From Azospirillum brasilense (lineage in GTDB: Bacteria; Pseudomonadota; Alphaproteobacteria; Azospirillales; Azospirillaceae), in assembly GCF_007827795.1 (NCBI RefSeq), contig NZ_VITI01000003.1:466090-530089 (forward strand): a stretch of DNA of 64,000 nucleotides, given 5' to 3'. Positions 24,210 through 33,616 of this stretch are shown piece after piece. Both the position numbers and the translations under genes were made by a program. The number at the start of each line of letters is the position of its first letter. Position 1 is the first letter of the stretch. A model generated the notes under the pieces. That model saw only the letters and a list, made by a program, of their open reading frames with translations. It was not told the origin of the DNA and did not search any database.

Positions 24210-27200
24210 ATGAACAGCATGACCAACCCGACCGCCACCCGGACCGCCAGCCCGTCCGCCGCCTCCGGCAGCACGGCACCGTTCGCGGACTTCGCCCCGC
24301 CCATCCGCCCGGCGACCGAGCTGCGCGCCGCGATCACCGCCGCCTACCGCCGGCCCGAGCCGGAGTGCCTGCCCTTCCTGTTCGAGCAGGCCGCGCTGCC
24401 GCCCGGCATCGTCACCGCCGCCGCGGCCACTGCCCGCAAGCTGATCACCGCCCTGCGCGCCAAGCCGCGGGGCCGCGGCGTCGAGGGGCTGATCCACGAA
24501 TACAGCCTGTCCAGCCAGGAGGGCATGGCGCTGATGTGTCTGGCGGAGGCGCTGCTGCGCATCCCCGACCACGCGACGCGCGACGCGCTGATCCGTGACA
24601 AGATCGCCGGGGGCGACTGGCAGGCGCATCTCGGCAAGGGCGGCTCGATGTTCGTCAACGCCGCCACCTGGGGCCTGCTGATCACCGGCAAGCTGACCTC
24701 GGCGGGCGGCGAGCAGGCGCTGTCCTCAGCCCTGACGCGGCTGATCGCGCGCGGCGGCGAGCCGCTGATCCGCCGTGGCGTCGATTTCGCCATGCGCATG
24801 ATGGGCGAGCAGTTCGTCACCGGCCAGACCATCCAGGAGGCGCTGACCAACGCCCGCCCGATGGAGGCCGAGGGCTTCCGCTATTCCTACGACATGCTGG
24901 GCGAGGCCGCGCTGACGGCGGAGGACGCCGCGCGCTACTACGCCGACTACGAGAACGCCATCCACGCCATCGGCAAGGCGTCGGCGGGGCGCGGCATTTA
25001 TGAGGGGCCGGGCATCTCCATCAAGCTGTCGGCGATCCACCCGCGCTACTCCCGCGCCCAGGCCGACCGGGTGATGGACGAGTTGCTGCCGCGCGTGAAG
25101 GCGCTGGCGCTGCTTGCCAAGGGCTACGACATCGGCCTGAACATCGACGCCGAGGAGGCCGACCGGCTGGAACTATCGCTCGACCTGATGGAATCGCTTT
25201 GCTTCGACCCGGATCTGGCGGGCTGGAACGGCATCGGCTTCGTCGTCCAGGCCTACGGCAAGCGCTGCCCCTACGTCATCGACTTCCTGGTCGATCTGGC
25301 GCGGCGCAGCGGCCACCGGCTGATGATCCGGCTGGTCAAGGGCGCCTATTGGGACAGCGAGATCAAGCGCGCCCAGCTCGACGGGCTGCCCGACTTCCCG
25401 GTCTACACGCGCAAGGTCTACACCGACGTCTCCTACGTCGCCTGCGCCCGCAAGCTGCTGGCCGCTCCGGACGCGGTGTTCCCGCAGTTCGCCACCCACA
25501 ACGCCCAGACGCTCGCCACCATTTACGAGATGGCCGGCAGCGACTTCCAGGTCGGCAAGTACGAGTTCCAGTGCCTGCACGGCATGGGCGAGCCGCTCTA
25601 CAAGGAGGTCGTCGGCCCGCTGAAGCGGCCCTGCCGCATCTACGCGCCGGTCGGCACGCACGAGACGCTGCTGGCCTATCTGGTGCGCCGCCTGCTGGAG
25701 AACGGGGCGAACAGCTCCTTCGTCAACCGCATCGCCGATCCGGCGGTCCCGGTCGACGAACTGGTCGCCGACCCGGTGGCGGTCGCCAGGGCCATCGCCC
25801 CGCTGGGCGCGCCGCACGCGCTGATCGCCCTGCCGCGGAACCTCTACGCGCCGGAGCGGGCGAACTCCGCCGGCATCGACCTGTCCGACGAGACGGAGCT
25901 GGCCCGCCTGTCCGCCGCCCTGTCGGCGAGCGCCGAAATGACCTGGACCGCGGCACCGCTGCTGGCGGATGGCGAGCGGGCGGGGCAGGCCCAGCCGGTG
26001 CGCAACCCGGCCGACCGCCGCGACGTGGTCGGTTCGGTGACCGAGGCGAGCGAGGCCCTGGTGGCGGAGGCCTTCGGCCACGCCGTCGCCGCGGCGTCCG
26101 CCTGGGCCGCCACCCCGCCGGAGGAGCGCGCCGCCAGCCTGTTCCGCGCCGCCGACGCGATGCAGGAGCGGATGCCGACCCTGCTCGGCCTGATCGTCCG
26201 CGAAGCCGGCAAATCGCTGCCCAACGCCATCGCCGAGGTGCGGGAGGCCATCGACTTCCTGCGCTATTACGGGGCGCAGGCGCGCGACCGTTTCGACAAC
26301 GCCACCCACCGCCCGCTGGGGCCGGTGGTCTGCATCAGCCCGTGGAACTTCCCGCTGGCCATCTTCTCCGGCCAGATCGCCGCGGCGCTGGCCGCCGGCA
26401 ACCCGGTTCTGGCGAAGCCGGCCGAGGAAACCCCGCTGATCGCCGCCGAGGCGGTGCGCATCCTGCACGCGGCGGGCATCCCCGCCGGGGCGCTCCAGCT
26501 TCTGCCCGGCGCGGGCGGGGTCGGCGCCGCCCTGGTCGGGCATGAGGCGGTGCGTGGCGTGATGTTCACCGGCTCCACCGAGGTGGCGCGGCTGATCCAG
26601 CGCCAATTGGCAAGCCGCCTGCTGCCGGACGGTGCGCCGATCCCGCTGATCGCCGAGACCGGCGGCCAGAACGCCATGATCGTCGACAGCTCCGCCCTGG
26701 CCGAGCAGGTGGTGGGCGACGTGATCGCGTCGGCCTTCGACAGCGCCGGCCAGCGCTGCTCCGCCCTGCGCATCCTCTGCCTGCAGGAGGACGTGGCCGA
26801 CCGCACGCTCGCCATGCTGAAGGGCGCCATGCGCGAGCTGCGCATCGGCAACCCGGACCGGCTGGCCGTCGATGTCGGCCCGGTCATCAGCGAGGAGGCC
26901 CGCGCCACCATCGCCGGCCACATCGAGGCGATGCGCGCCAAGGGCCGCAATGTGGAGTTCCTGCCGCTGCCCGCCGAGACGGCAGAGGGCACCTTCGTCG
27001 CCCCGACCGTGATCGAGATCGGCGGCATCCATGAGCTTGAGCGGGAGGTCTTCGGCCCAGTCCTGCACGTCGTCCGCTTCCACCGCGACGATCTGGACGC
27101 CCTGGTCGACTCCATCAACGCGACGGGCTACGGCCTGACTTTCGGACTGCACACCCGCATCGACGCCACCATCGAGCGGGTGACCGGGCGGATCGGCGCG

Positions 27201-27938
27201 GGCAACGTCTATGTCAACCGCAACACCATCGGCGCGGTGGTCGGCGTGCAGCCCTTCGGCGGCCACGGCCTGTCGGGCACCGGCCCCAAGGCGGGCGGTC
27301 CGCTCTACCTCTCCCGCCTGCTGAGCCGCCGTCCCAAGGGCTGGCTGGAGTTCCGCGGGCCGGACGCGGCGCGCGCGGCGGGGCTGGCCTACGGCGAGTG
27401 GCTGCGCGCCAAGGGCTTCACGGCGGAGGCGTCGCGCTGCGCCGGCTATGTGGCGCGCAGCGCCATCGGCGGCGGCGCGGAGCTGAACGGCCCGGTAGGC
27501 GAGCGCAACCTCTATGAGCTGCATGGGCGGGGCCGCGTCCTGCTGCTGCCGCAGACGCGGACGGGCCTGCTGCTCCAACTCGGCGCGGTCCTGGCGACGG
27601 GCAACAGCGCCGCGGTGGACGCCCCGCCGGAACTGGCCGAACTGCTGCGCGGCCTGCCGCCGGCCCTGGCCGCGCGGGTGCGGACGACGGCGGATTGGCG
27701 GGACGTGGGACCGCTCGCCGCGGTTCTGGTGGAGGGTGACCGTGAGCGCGTGACCGCCGTCAACCGGCGCGTCGCGGAGCTTCCCGGCCCGATCCTGCTG
27801 GTGCAGGCGGCGAGTGCCGAGGCGCTGGCGGCGGGACGGGGCGAAGGCTACGACCTCGACTTGCTGCTGAACGAGCGGTCGATCAGCGTCAACACCGCGG
27901 CGGCCGGCGGCAACGCCAGCCTCGTCGCGATGAGCTGA
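24210..27938 (+). CDS. putA: bifunctional proline dehydrogenase / P5C dehydrogenase
   Basis: Protein of 1242 residues oxidising proline to glutamate. The FAD-dependent proline dehydrogenase domain spans roughly 90-480 (RLVKGAYWDSEIK near 374; YEFQCLHGMGE). The NAD-dependent glutamate-semialdehyde dehydrogenase domain spans roughly 560-1030, with SPWNFPLAIFSG near 711, FTGSTEVAR near 786 and catalytic Cys850 in GQRCSAL. The remaining 200 residues form the C-terminal domain of long PutA proteins. There is no ribbon-helix-helix domain at the N terminus, so it is not self-regulating, which fits a separate PutR. It lies downstream of proC, an unusual pairing of synthesis and breakdown. Confidence 0.96.
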   Translation: MNSMTNPTATRTASPSAASGSTAPFADFAPPIRPATELRAAITAAYRRPEPECLPFLFEQAALPPGIVTAAAATARKLITALRAKPRGRGVEGLIHEYSLSSQEGMALMCLAEALLRIPDHATRDALIRDKIAGGDWQAHLGKGGSMFVNAATWGLLITGKLTSAGGEQALSSALTRLIARGGEPLIRRGVDFAMRMMGEQFVTGQTIQEALTNARPMEAEGFRYSYDMLGEAALTAEDAARYYADYENAIHAIGKASAGRGIYEGPGISIKLSAIHPRYSRAQADRVMDELLPRVKALALLAKGYDIGLNIDAEEADRLELSLDLMESLCFDPDLAGWNGIGFVVQAYGKRCPYVIDFLVDLARRSGHRLMIRLVKGAYWDSEIKRAQLDGLPDFPVYTRKVYTDVSYVACARKLLAAPDAVFPQFATHNAQTLATIYEMAGSDFQVGKYEFQCLHGMGEPLYKEVVGPLKRPCRIYAPVGTHETLLAYLVRRLLENGANSSFVNRIADPAVPVDELVADPVAVARAIAPLGAPHALIALPRNLYAPERANSAGIDLSDETELARLSAALSASAEMTWTAAPLLADGERAGQAQPVRNPADRRDVVGSVTEASEALVAEAFGHAVAAASAWAATPPEERAASLFRAADAMQERMPTLLGLIVREAGKSLPNAIAEVREAIDFLRYYGAQARDRFDNATHRPLGPVVCISPWNFPLAIFSGQIAAALAAGNPVLAKPAEETPLIAAEAVRILHAAGIPAGALQLLPGAGGVGAALVGHEAVRGVMFTGSTEVARLIQRQLASRLLPDGAPIPLIAETGGQNAMIVDSSALAEQVVGDVIASAFDSAGQRCSALRILCLQEDVADRTLAMLKGAMRELRIGNPDRLAVDVGPVISEEARATIAGHIEAMRAKGRNVEFLPLPAETAEGTFVAPTVIEIGGIHELEREVFGPVLHVVRFHRDDLDALVDSINATGYGLTFGLHTRIDATIERVTGRIGAGNVYVNRNTIGAVVGVQPFGGHGLSGTGPKAGGPLYLSRLLSRRPKGWLEFRGPDAARAAGLAYGEWLRAKGFTAEASRCAGYVARSAIGGGAELNGPVGERNLYELHGRGRVLLLPQTRTGLLLQLGAVLATGNSAAVDAPPELAELLRGLPPALAARVRTTADWRDVGPLAAVLVEGDRERVTAVNRRVAELPGPILLVQAASAEALAAGRGEGYDLDLLLNERSISVNTAAAGGNASLVAMS

Positions 27939-27960
27939 CGGGGCGAAAAGGACGGGCTGC

Positions 27961-27986
27961 GGGGTGGGCGGTGCGCCGCCTACCCC
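27961..27986. terminator. hairpin between convergent genes
   Basis: GGGGTGGGCGG and CCGCCTACCCC pair with one G-T, around TGCG. It lies between putA and the convergent small gene and overlaps the latter's stop. There is no U-tract; probably a shared weak terminator. Confidence 0.4.
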
Positions 27987-28168
27987 CCAACCTCCCGTTC
28001 GATCACCAGTTCCTCGTCGTCGATGCGCAAGAAGGACCCGACCTCCAGGTCACCACGCGCGATGGCATCGTTGATGATGATCTGCGCTTCCGCGAGTGTG
28101 ATCGTCCGGTCATCAAAGAAAACCGGCCCGTCGGCGTGACGGATGATCCTGAACGTTGCGGTGGTCAT
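27980..28168 (-). CDS. small hypothetical protein
   Basis: Sixty-two residues, acidic, with predicted mixed strand/helix (FRIIRHADGPVFFDD, then AEAQIIINDAIARGDLEVGSF). AAGGAGA precedes the ATG at 28168; the frame continues upstream without a better start. No family is recognised and no catalytic motif is visible. Confidence 0.65.
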   Translation of the reverse strand: MTTATFRIIRHADGPVFFDDRTITLAEAQIIINDAIARGDLEVGSFLRIDDEELVIEREVGG

Positions 28169-28379
28169 CCGGCTATTCTCCTTCGGCAATGCCCTTTTGA
28201 TAACCGATGCGCGGCGCATTCGTCGCGAGCCCGCCGATGCTCCCGCGCCGGAGCGGCCATGGAACGAAACGCGAGGTGCGTCAATGACCGGAATGTTCTA
28301 TTTGCGGATAGTTGACCGGACGCGAACCAACGGGTAGCCAAGAGGTCGGGGGCACCGCAGCGCAAGGAGGATCATTAGG

Positions 28380-29420
28380 GTGAAAGACGACGCCGAACTC
28401 ATCCGCCATCCGTTTTCCGAACCGCCGGACAATGGAACGGTCCGGGAGGTGGCGCCGGGTGTGCTGTGGCTGCGCCTGCCGCTGCCCTACGCACTGGACC
28501 ACGTCAACCTCTACCTCTTCGAGGAGGGGGACGGCTGGGCGCTGTTCGACACCGGGCTGGGTGACGACGTCAGCCGCGACTGCTGGGACCGGCTGCTGCG
28601 CGGCGCGCTGGGCGGCAAGCCGATCGTCCGGCTGGTGGTCAGCCATTTCCACCCCGACCATGTCGGTCTGGCCGGCTGGCTGCACGAGCGCTTCGCCCCG
28701 CCGCTGCACATGACGCAGAGCGAGTATTTCTACGCCAAGCTGCTGCAGCAGGGCCGCGACCCCCAGACGCTGGAGGCGCAGGACGCCTTCTACCAATCCG
28801 GGGGCCTGTCGCCCGACGAGATCCAGCAGATGCTGAAGCGCGGCCTCAGCTACCTGAACCGCACGACGGGGCTGGCCCCCAGCTTCGAGCGGATGATCCC
28901 CGGCCAGACCCTGCGGTTGGGCGGACGCGACTGGCGCATCCTGACCGGTGGCGGCCATTCGCCGGAGCAGGCGATGCTCTATTGCGCCGCCGACCGGCTG
29001 TTCCTGGCCGCCGATCAGGTCATCGCGCGCATCTCCCCCAACGTCAGCGTCTCGGCGATGCAGCCCAAGGCCGACCCGCTGGGACTTTACCTGTCGTCGC
29101 TGGCCGCGATCCGCGAGGAGGTGGCGGCGGACTCCCTGGTCCTGTCCGGCCATCGGCTGCCCTTCTACGGGCTGGACCACCGCACCCGCGCGCTGGAGGC
29201 CCACCACGCCGACCGCTGCGCTCAGATTGCCGAGGCCTGCCGAGCCAAGCCGCTGAGCTGCAAGGAGCTGGTGCCGGTGCTGTTCCGCCGGGCGCTGGAT
29301 TCGCACCAGCTGAGCTTCGCCTTCGGGGAGGCGCTGGCCCACCTCAACCACATGGTCGGGCGCGGCGAACTGCGCACCGAGACGCGCACCGACGGCGTGC
29401 TGTCCTACCACAGCGCTTGA
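28380..29420 (+). CDS. metallo-beta-lactamase-fold hydrolase
   Basis: Protein of 346 residues. The MBL zinc motif SHFHPDHVG gives H89, H91, D93 and H94; further ligands are in GGGHSPEQAM and the Asp of LAADQVI, with LVLSGHRLPF supplying the C-terminal His. The region from about 260 is a helical C-terminal extension of the LACTB2/glyoxalase II-like type. The substrate is unknown; thioester or lactone hydrolysis is typical of relatives. The start is GTG at 28380 with AAGGAGG twelve bases before it. Confidence 0.88.
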   Translation: MKDDAELIRHPFSEPPDNGTVREVAPGVLWLRLPLPYALDHVNLYLFEEGDGWALFDTGLGDDVSRDCWDRLLRGALGGKPIVRLVVSHFHPDHVGLAGWLHERFAPPLHMTQSEYFYAKLLQQGRDPQTLEAQDAFYQSGGLSPDEIQQMLKRGLSYLNRTTGLAPSFERMIPGQTLRLGGRDWRILTGGGHSPEQAMLYCAADRLFLAADQVIARISPNVSVSAMQPKADPLGLYLSSLAAIREEVAADSLVLSGHRLPFYGLDHRTRALEAHHADRCAQIAEACRAKPLSCKELVPVLFRRALDSHQLSFAFGEALAHLNHMVGRGELRTETRTDGVLSYHSA

Positions 29421-29436
29421 TCCGGCGGATGGCGCC

Positions 29437-30144
29437 TCACCGGCAGACGCGGTACGGCCCCATGTCGAGGTGGAAGTGGTCGCGGTGGGCCTCGTTGTAG
29501 TCGGGGCCCAGCACCGCGCGGAAGACGTCGCAGGCGCCGTCGCGGATCTCACGCAGGAACGCCCCCTTACGCCCATCCGACGGCGTCCAGTCGCCGGGCA
29601 GGGCGATGGTGGTCCCGTCGGCCAGCGTGAAGCCGGCGATGTCGAGGGCGTTGGCGGTGGCGTGCTCGCTGCGGCGTCCCTCCGCCCGGCCGTAGACGTT
29701 GCGGCAGGCGTAGCTTCCCAGATGCCGCACCCGCGTCACGGGCTGGCCGAAATGCCGCCGCGCGGCGGGCTGGAGCGTGTGCGTCTCGAACAGCATCCAG
29801 GCGGCGGCGAGCGGGCAGGTGACGGTGAAGCCGCTGTTGAAGGCCACCGCCGAGCGACTGACCTGCACCGCGTCGGTCAAGCCGCAGCCCTCGCCGGTCT
29901 GCCGGTCGGTCACCGGACTGAAGCGCAGGCCCGCGACGCCCAGGACGGCATGGCATTGCCGGGGCGCGCCGTCCAGCCGGGACAGCTTGAGGCGGGTCAG
30001 CAGGTTCGGAGTTTCCCCGATGTCCAGCGGCGCCCAGGGGTCGTAGCGGGGCGGTATCGTGACGGTCCCCGTTCCCACCGTCGCCGCCCCGCCCATGGCG
30101 GCCAGAAGCAGCAGACCCGCCGTCCAGCGGAGCAACCGTCCCAT
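29437..30144 (-). CDS. extensin-like family protein (periplasmic)
   Basis: Protein of 235 residues with a hydrophobic N-terminal signal/anchor segment (LLRWTAGLLLLAAMGGAATVG). The rest matches the extensin-like C-terminal family: CGLTDAVQV, FNSGFTVTCPLAAAW, SEHATANALDIAGF and EAHRDHFHLDMG. The conserved His/Asp residues of the last two motifs resemble the metal site of LAS-type peptidases, so a role on peptidoglycan is possible but not demonstrated for this family. Four Cys could form disulfides. It is convergent with the MBL gene. Confidence 0.85.
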   Translation of the reverse strand: MGRLLRWTAGLLLLAAMGGAATVGTGTVTIPPRYDPWAPLDIGETPNLLTRLKLSRLDGAPRQCHAVLGVAGLRFSPVTDRQTGEGCGLTDAVQVSRSAVAFNSGFTVTCPLAAAWMLFETHTLQPAARRHFGQPVTRVRHLGSYACRNVYGRAEGRRSEHATANALDIAGFTLADGTTIALPGDWTPSDGRKGAFLREIRDGACDVFRAVLGPDYNEAHRDHFHLDMGPYRVCR

Positions 30145-30360
30145 GCGTCTGCCGTCTCCCCCGTTGCGCTGCCTTGGTCTGAACGGCCGGGACGGCCGCG
30201 CGGCTCAGCCGGATCGTATTCCCCCTAATTGCTTATGAACCGGCGGTGGGGGCGGACTGTTGTCCAGGCGGCGGTTCATCCGTTCGTGCAATTGGACGGA
30301 GCGTGACTTCCATGCCACACTTCCATTGTTACCCTTCGTCACGCGGTGAGGGAGAGGCCG

Positions 30361-30663
30361 ATGTCCGATGCACATGATGAAGTCCTGGCCATGCAGAGCC
30401 GGACCGAACGCGCGAATGCCACGATTCCGCTCACCGCGTCCTCCGCGCTGGCCTCCGCCGCGGCGTTGTTCCGGAAGATCGAAACGCCGCAGCCGCCGAC
30501 CGCCGAGGAGTGGATCGTCGGCGACGCCGGGACCTTCGGCATCGGCGCCTACGGCCGCCTGCCCACGGCAACCCCTGTGGCGACGGTGGCGCCCGAGCTG
30601 CTGGCGCGGCGGGAGTTGGCGGCACGGCTCGACGGTGGGATGGCCGAAGACACCGCCGGCTGA
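30361..30663 (+). CDS. hypothetical protein
   Basis: One hundred residues, soluble, Ala-rich, without recognisable motifs. The ATG at 30361 is preceded by GAGGGAGAGG, which decides the start over a GTG five codons upstream. Convergent with the zinc-finger-like gene, 15 bases away. Confidence 0.6.
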   Translation: MSDAHDEVLAMQSRTERANATIPLTASSALASAAALFRKIETPQPPTAEEWIVGDAGTFGIGAYGRLPTATPVATVAPELLARRELAARLDGGMAEDTAG

Positions 30664-30678
30664 CGCGCAACCGTTGGC

Positions 30679-31110
30679 TCAGCCGTCTTTACGGTAGAGA
30701 TCAACCAGCGCCGTGAGGACGGCGGGATCGTCGTAGCGGCCCAGGAACAGATCGCCGATGGCTCGGCGCAGCAGGATGCTGATCCGGGCGCGGGCGCGGC
30801 CATGGACGGCGCCCTCCAGCCGGCGGCAGCGGTTGCACAGCAGGCGGACCCGCTCGACCGCGGAGCGGGTGATGCGCAGCGCCTCGACGCTGACCAGAAC
30901 GTCGGTGGTAGCGGCGTACTCGGTAGCCTCCGGCCAGGGCACGCGGCGCCCGCGGCCGTCACGCCACGTCTCGTCCGCCCCATCGTACCAGCGCCCGTCG
31001 GGCAGGCAGCGCACGACGACCCCATCGGGCCGCCCGCAGCAGCGGCAGCGCAGGTTCCCCGAGGTTTCCCCCACACGCACCGGATCGAGATAGGGCGCAC
31101 GGATCTGCAT
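30679..31110 (-). CDS. hypothetical protein with Cys-rich zinc-finger-like motif
   Basis: Protein of 143 residues. RCRCC near residue 23 and LLCNRC near 95 could bind a zinc ion. The LLCNRC-plus-following-Leu arrangement is reminiscent of HNH/recombination endonuclease VII folds, but the catalytic His pair is not evident, so nuclease activity is not claimed. The C-terminal helix ends in LVDLYRKDG. Start at 31110 follows CGGGAG. Function unknown. Confidence 0.6.
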   Translation of the reverse strand: MQIRAPYLDPVRVGETSGNLRCRCCGRPDGVVVRCLPDGRWYDGADETWRDGRGRRVPWPEATEYAATTDVLVSVEALRITRSAVERVRLLCNRCRRLEGAVHGRARARISILLRRAIGDLFLGRYDDPAVLTALVDLYRKDG

Positions 31111-31247
31111 CCGGCTCCCGGAGCGTGTCGGCCTGCCCCGCATCGGCTGTCCCATTCCCTGGATTGGAGTCCCCGCATGGGGAGGTCCCCGGCGGGACGG
31201 GGACCATGACACGGAACGGCCGGTTCCGCGCGTGACTTCTGCGCGGA

Positions 31248-31583
31248 TCAGGCCGCGAACGGCATCAAGAACAGCGTGATCGAGGCCAGCAGGAAGGCGG
31301 CCATGGAGCGGCGCCCCACGGCGACGGCGGCCTCGTCCTGCCCGCCCTCCTCCAGGCGCAGCGCCAGGAATCCCTGGGCCATGCCCGACGCGAAGGTGAT
31401 GATGTGGATGATCGCGAGGCCGGGCAGCGCGTCCAGCCCCAGCAGCAGGGTGACCGCGCCCAACACCATGCCGTTGAAGGCGGCCTGCCGCAGGATCGGT
31501 TCCCAATGCTCGCGGGCGATGAAGGTTTCGACCATGTCCAGCGGATGGCCGTTCCGCTCGTCCGGATCGGTGTACAGGCTCAT
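31248..31583 (-). CDS. small membrane protein after the sigma/anti-sigma pair
   Basis: Protein of 111 residues with a polar N terminus (about 35 residues) and two to three hydrophobic helices (AAFNGMVLGAVTLLLGL, LAIIHIITFASGMAQGF, MAAFLLASITLFLMPFA). It lies 59 bases after the anti-sigma gene on the same strand, so may belong to that operon. No family is recognised. Confidence 0.65.
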   Translation of the reverse strand: MSLYTDPDERNGHPLDMVETFIAREHWEPILRQAAFNGMVLGAVTLLLGLDALPGLAIIHIITFASGMAQGFLALRLEEGGQDEAAVAVGRRSMAAFLLASITLFLMPFAA

Positions 31584-31642
31584 GGCTGGGCTCCACAGGC
31601 TTGGTGGGGCTCCGCCCGACTGGGTTTCAGGGCGGTGCGGTG

Positions 31643-32461
31643 TCAGGATCGGCGGATGCTGTCCGCCATCTTCTTGGCGACGGTCAGCAGATCGCCGTCG
31701 GCCTTGTTGCCGGTGACGGTGTAGGCGACCAGTCCGGCGCGCCAATAGACGAGCCGCAGGCTGTCGTGCACGACGGTGTGCAGGGTGCCGTCCTGCGCCG
31801 GCTCGCCGGACGCGACGAACAGGGTCAGCAACTCGCCGTCCGGCTCCCTGTAGAGAAACTGGAGAGCGGTGCCATGGTTCCATGGCACGACGCTGGCCCG
31901 GATCAGGGTCAGTTCCGGACCGATGGCGGGAAGCGCAACCGTCATGCCGCGCCCCTCCGGCAGCGGCACCTGGGCGGTCTGCACCGGGACCGGCGTGGTG
32001 CTCGTCCGAGGGGGGGACGGCTGCAGCGTGTTGAGCGCGACGGCCTTGGAATGCGCGTCCGCCGCCTCGTCGGCGAAGGCGGGGACGTCATCGACCTCGC
32101 CGGCCAGCTGCGGTCCGGTGGCCCCGCCCGACTGCACCCACACGGTCAGGCTCCATCCTCCCATGACCAGCAGCACCGCCGCGGCCAGCGGGGCAACCCG
32201 CCGGGTGAAGCGGTCCATGTCCAGACGCCAGCGCAGGCGCCCGGCCAGCGTTTCGGTCTCCTGCACCGACACGGCGGCCATCATGTCGAGGCCGAGCTTC
32301 AGCATCTCCTGCTGGTGCCGGTACTCGTGCAGCTTGGCGGCCAGGGCCGGGTTGGCGGCGAGTTGCGCCTCGAAGGCGGCGCGGCGGGCCGGCTCCATCT
32401 CGCCGTCCATGTAGAGATGCAGGTCGGCGTTCTGGTTGAGGCTGATGGGATCGCTGCCCAT
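31643..32461 (-). CDS. anti-sigma factor (membrane-bound)
   Basis: Protein of 272 residues. The cytoplasmic N terminus ADLHLYMDGEMEPARRAAFE and the helices after it have the anti-sigma (RsiW-like) fold without zinc-binding Cys. One membrane helix follows at about 89-108 (VAPLAAAVLLVMGGWSLTVWV), then a periplasmic domain rich in Ala and Pro. It starts three bases after the sigma-factor stop, the standard sigma/anti-sigma order, and should hold that sigma factor inactive at the membrane. GAGGTGAG is the ribosome site. Confidence 0.87.
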   Translation of the reverse strand: MGSDPISLNQNADLHLYMDGEMEPARRAAFEAQLAANPALAAKLHEYRHQQEMLKLGLDMMAAVSVQETETLAGRLRWRLDMDRFTRRVAPLAAAVLLVMGGWSLTVWVQSGGATGPQLAGEVDDVPAFADEAADAHSKAVALNTLQPSPPRTSTTPVPVQTAQVPLPEGRGMTVALPAIGPELTLIRASVVPWNHGTALQFLYREPDGELLTLFVASGEPAQDGTLHTVVHDSLRLVYWRAGLVAYTVTGNKADGDLLTVAKKMADSIRRS

Positions 32462-32464
32462 GGC

Positions 32465-32998
32465 TCACCTCACCGCCCGCAGCGCGGTCTGGGCGTGGTC
32501 GCGTCGGCCCATCTCCCGGTGGCCCATCTCCACCCGCAGCGCCTCCCGCCCGCGGGCCAGGCGCGACATCAGCGTGCCGAGCGGAATGTCCAGCTGGCGG
32601 GCGGCTTCCTGGTAGCTCATCCCCTCCACGGCGACGAGGGTCAGGACGCGGCGCTGCTCGTCCGGAAGGGTGGAGAAGGCCTTGATGGTCCGCATCAGTT
32701 CGACATGGTCGGGCTGGTTGGGCGGCATCTGCCCGGAACTCATGGCCTCGATGGCCGAGGCGCCGCGCGCCCGCACCTGCTCCCGCCGCACCCCGTTGAC
32801 GTGGACGTTGTGCAGGATGCCGAACAGCCAGGACCGCAGGTCGCCGTTCGGGCGGAAGGTTCGGGAACCGGAGATGGCGCGCACCAGCGTCTCCTGCACG
32901 AGATCCTCCGCATCGTCGCGGTTGCGCGCCAGCGCGAGGGCGTAGCGGCGCAGGGAGCGCAGTTGATTCGACAGTTGATCGCGCAGGCTGAACGTCAC
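32465..32998 (-). CDS. ECF-type RNA polymerase sigma factor
   Basis: Protein of 177 residues, the usual ECF length. Region 2 contains LARNRDDAEDLVQETLVRAISG and SWLFGILHNVHVN (core and -10 binding); region 4 contains LPDEQRRVLTLVAVEGMSYQEAA and IPLGTLMSRLARGREAL (-35 recognition). The start is taken as GTG at 32998 after GGGTGGAGAC; the frame upstream is G+C-rich Arg/Pro sequence unlike the family. It is paired with the anti-sigma gene downstream. The stimulus cannot be read from sequence. Confidence 0.9.
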   Translation of the reverse strand: MTFSLRDQLSNQLRSLRRYALALARNRDDAEDLVQETLVRAISGSRTFRPNGDLRSWLFGILHNVHVNGVRREQVRARGASAIEAMSSGQMPPNQPDHVELMRTIKAFSTLPDEQRRVLTLVAVEGMSYQEAARQLDIPLGTLMSRLARGREALRVEMGHREMGRRDHAQTALRAVR

Positions 32999-33089
32999 GT
33001 CTCCACCCCGTGGACTGGATTTCCCGAATTCCTGCTCCGTTTTCGTTTCGGGAAGGCCTTTTAATCCCGGGGCGGGACGCTTTCCGCGG

Positions 33090-33470
33090 TCAATCGTCGT
33101 CGCGGGTGGGCTTGTGCAGCGAACCGTCGGCGAGGACGATCTCGCTGGCCACCATCCCGCCCTTGCGGGCGCGTCCGGTGACGGTGATGGGAGCGCCCGG
33201 CTCGATGCCCGCCGGCAGGAAGCCGCGCACCGTGACATCGGTCCGCGCGCTGTCATCCTGGATGGTCATCCAGATCGCGCCCACCGCGGCGACCGTTCCG
33301 GAGACGGTGCCACCCCTGGTCCGCAGCACGTCGGCGACCGGCTGCGGTGAGGAGGGCTGAACCGCGTGGTCCCGCTCGCCCGCGTTGGCGGAGCCGGACA
33401 GCAGAAGGGCGGCGAAGGCCGCAGCCAGGACGGGGGCGGCCAGGACGGGGAGGGTGGTTGAATGGCGCAT
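33090..33470 (-). CDS. periplasmic OB-fold-like protein (DUF5666-type)
   Basis: Protein of 126 residues with a clear signal peptide (LAAPVLAAAFAALLLSGSANA). The mature part has a beta-rich pattern, GGTVSGTVAAVGAIWMTIQDD...ITVTGRARKGGMVASEIVLADG, resembling OB-fold or DUF5666 proteins. It ends in a short acidic tail (RDDD). Function unknown. TGGAGACAGG precedes the start. It lies upstream of the sigma factor gene on the same strand but about 90 bases away. Confidence 0.7.
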   Translation of the reverse strand: MRHSTTLPVLAAPVLAAAFAALLLSGSANAGERDHAVQPSSPQPVADVLRTRGGTVSGTVAAVGAIWMTIQDDSARTDVTVRGFLPAGIEPGAPITVTGRARKGGMVASEIVLADGSLHKPTRDDD

Positions 33471-33616
33471 GATCCTGTCTCCATCGCAAGGGGCGGGTGG
33501 TCCGCCCGGTCAGGAGGGATCATGGCAAGGCGCGGCTGAGCCTTGCCTGAACGGAGCGTTCAACCGCGGTTCAGAAAGGCCGGTCACAATCCGCTTGATC
33601 GCCGGGAGGCGCCCTA

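Noticed and set aside
25173-27578. 801-residue minus-strand frame opposite putA
   Set aside because: Arg/Gln/Gly/Ala-rich without motifs; putA motifs on the other strand are unambiguous.
30679-31110. HNH endonuclease call
   Set aside because: The catalytic His pair of HNH/endonuclease VII is not visible; only the Cys pairs suggest the fold.
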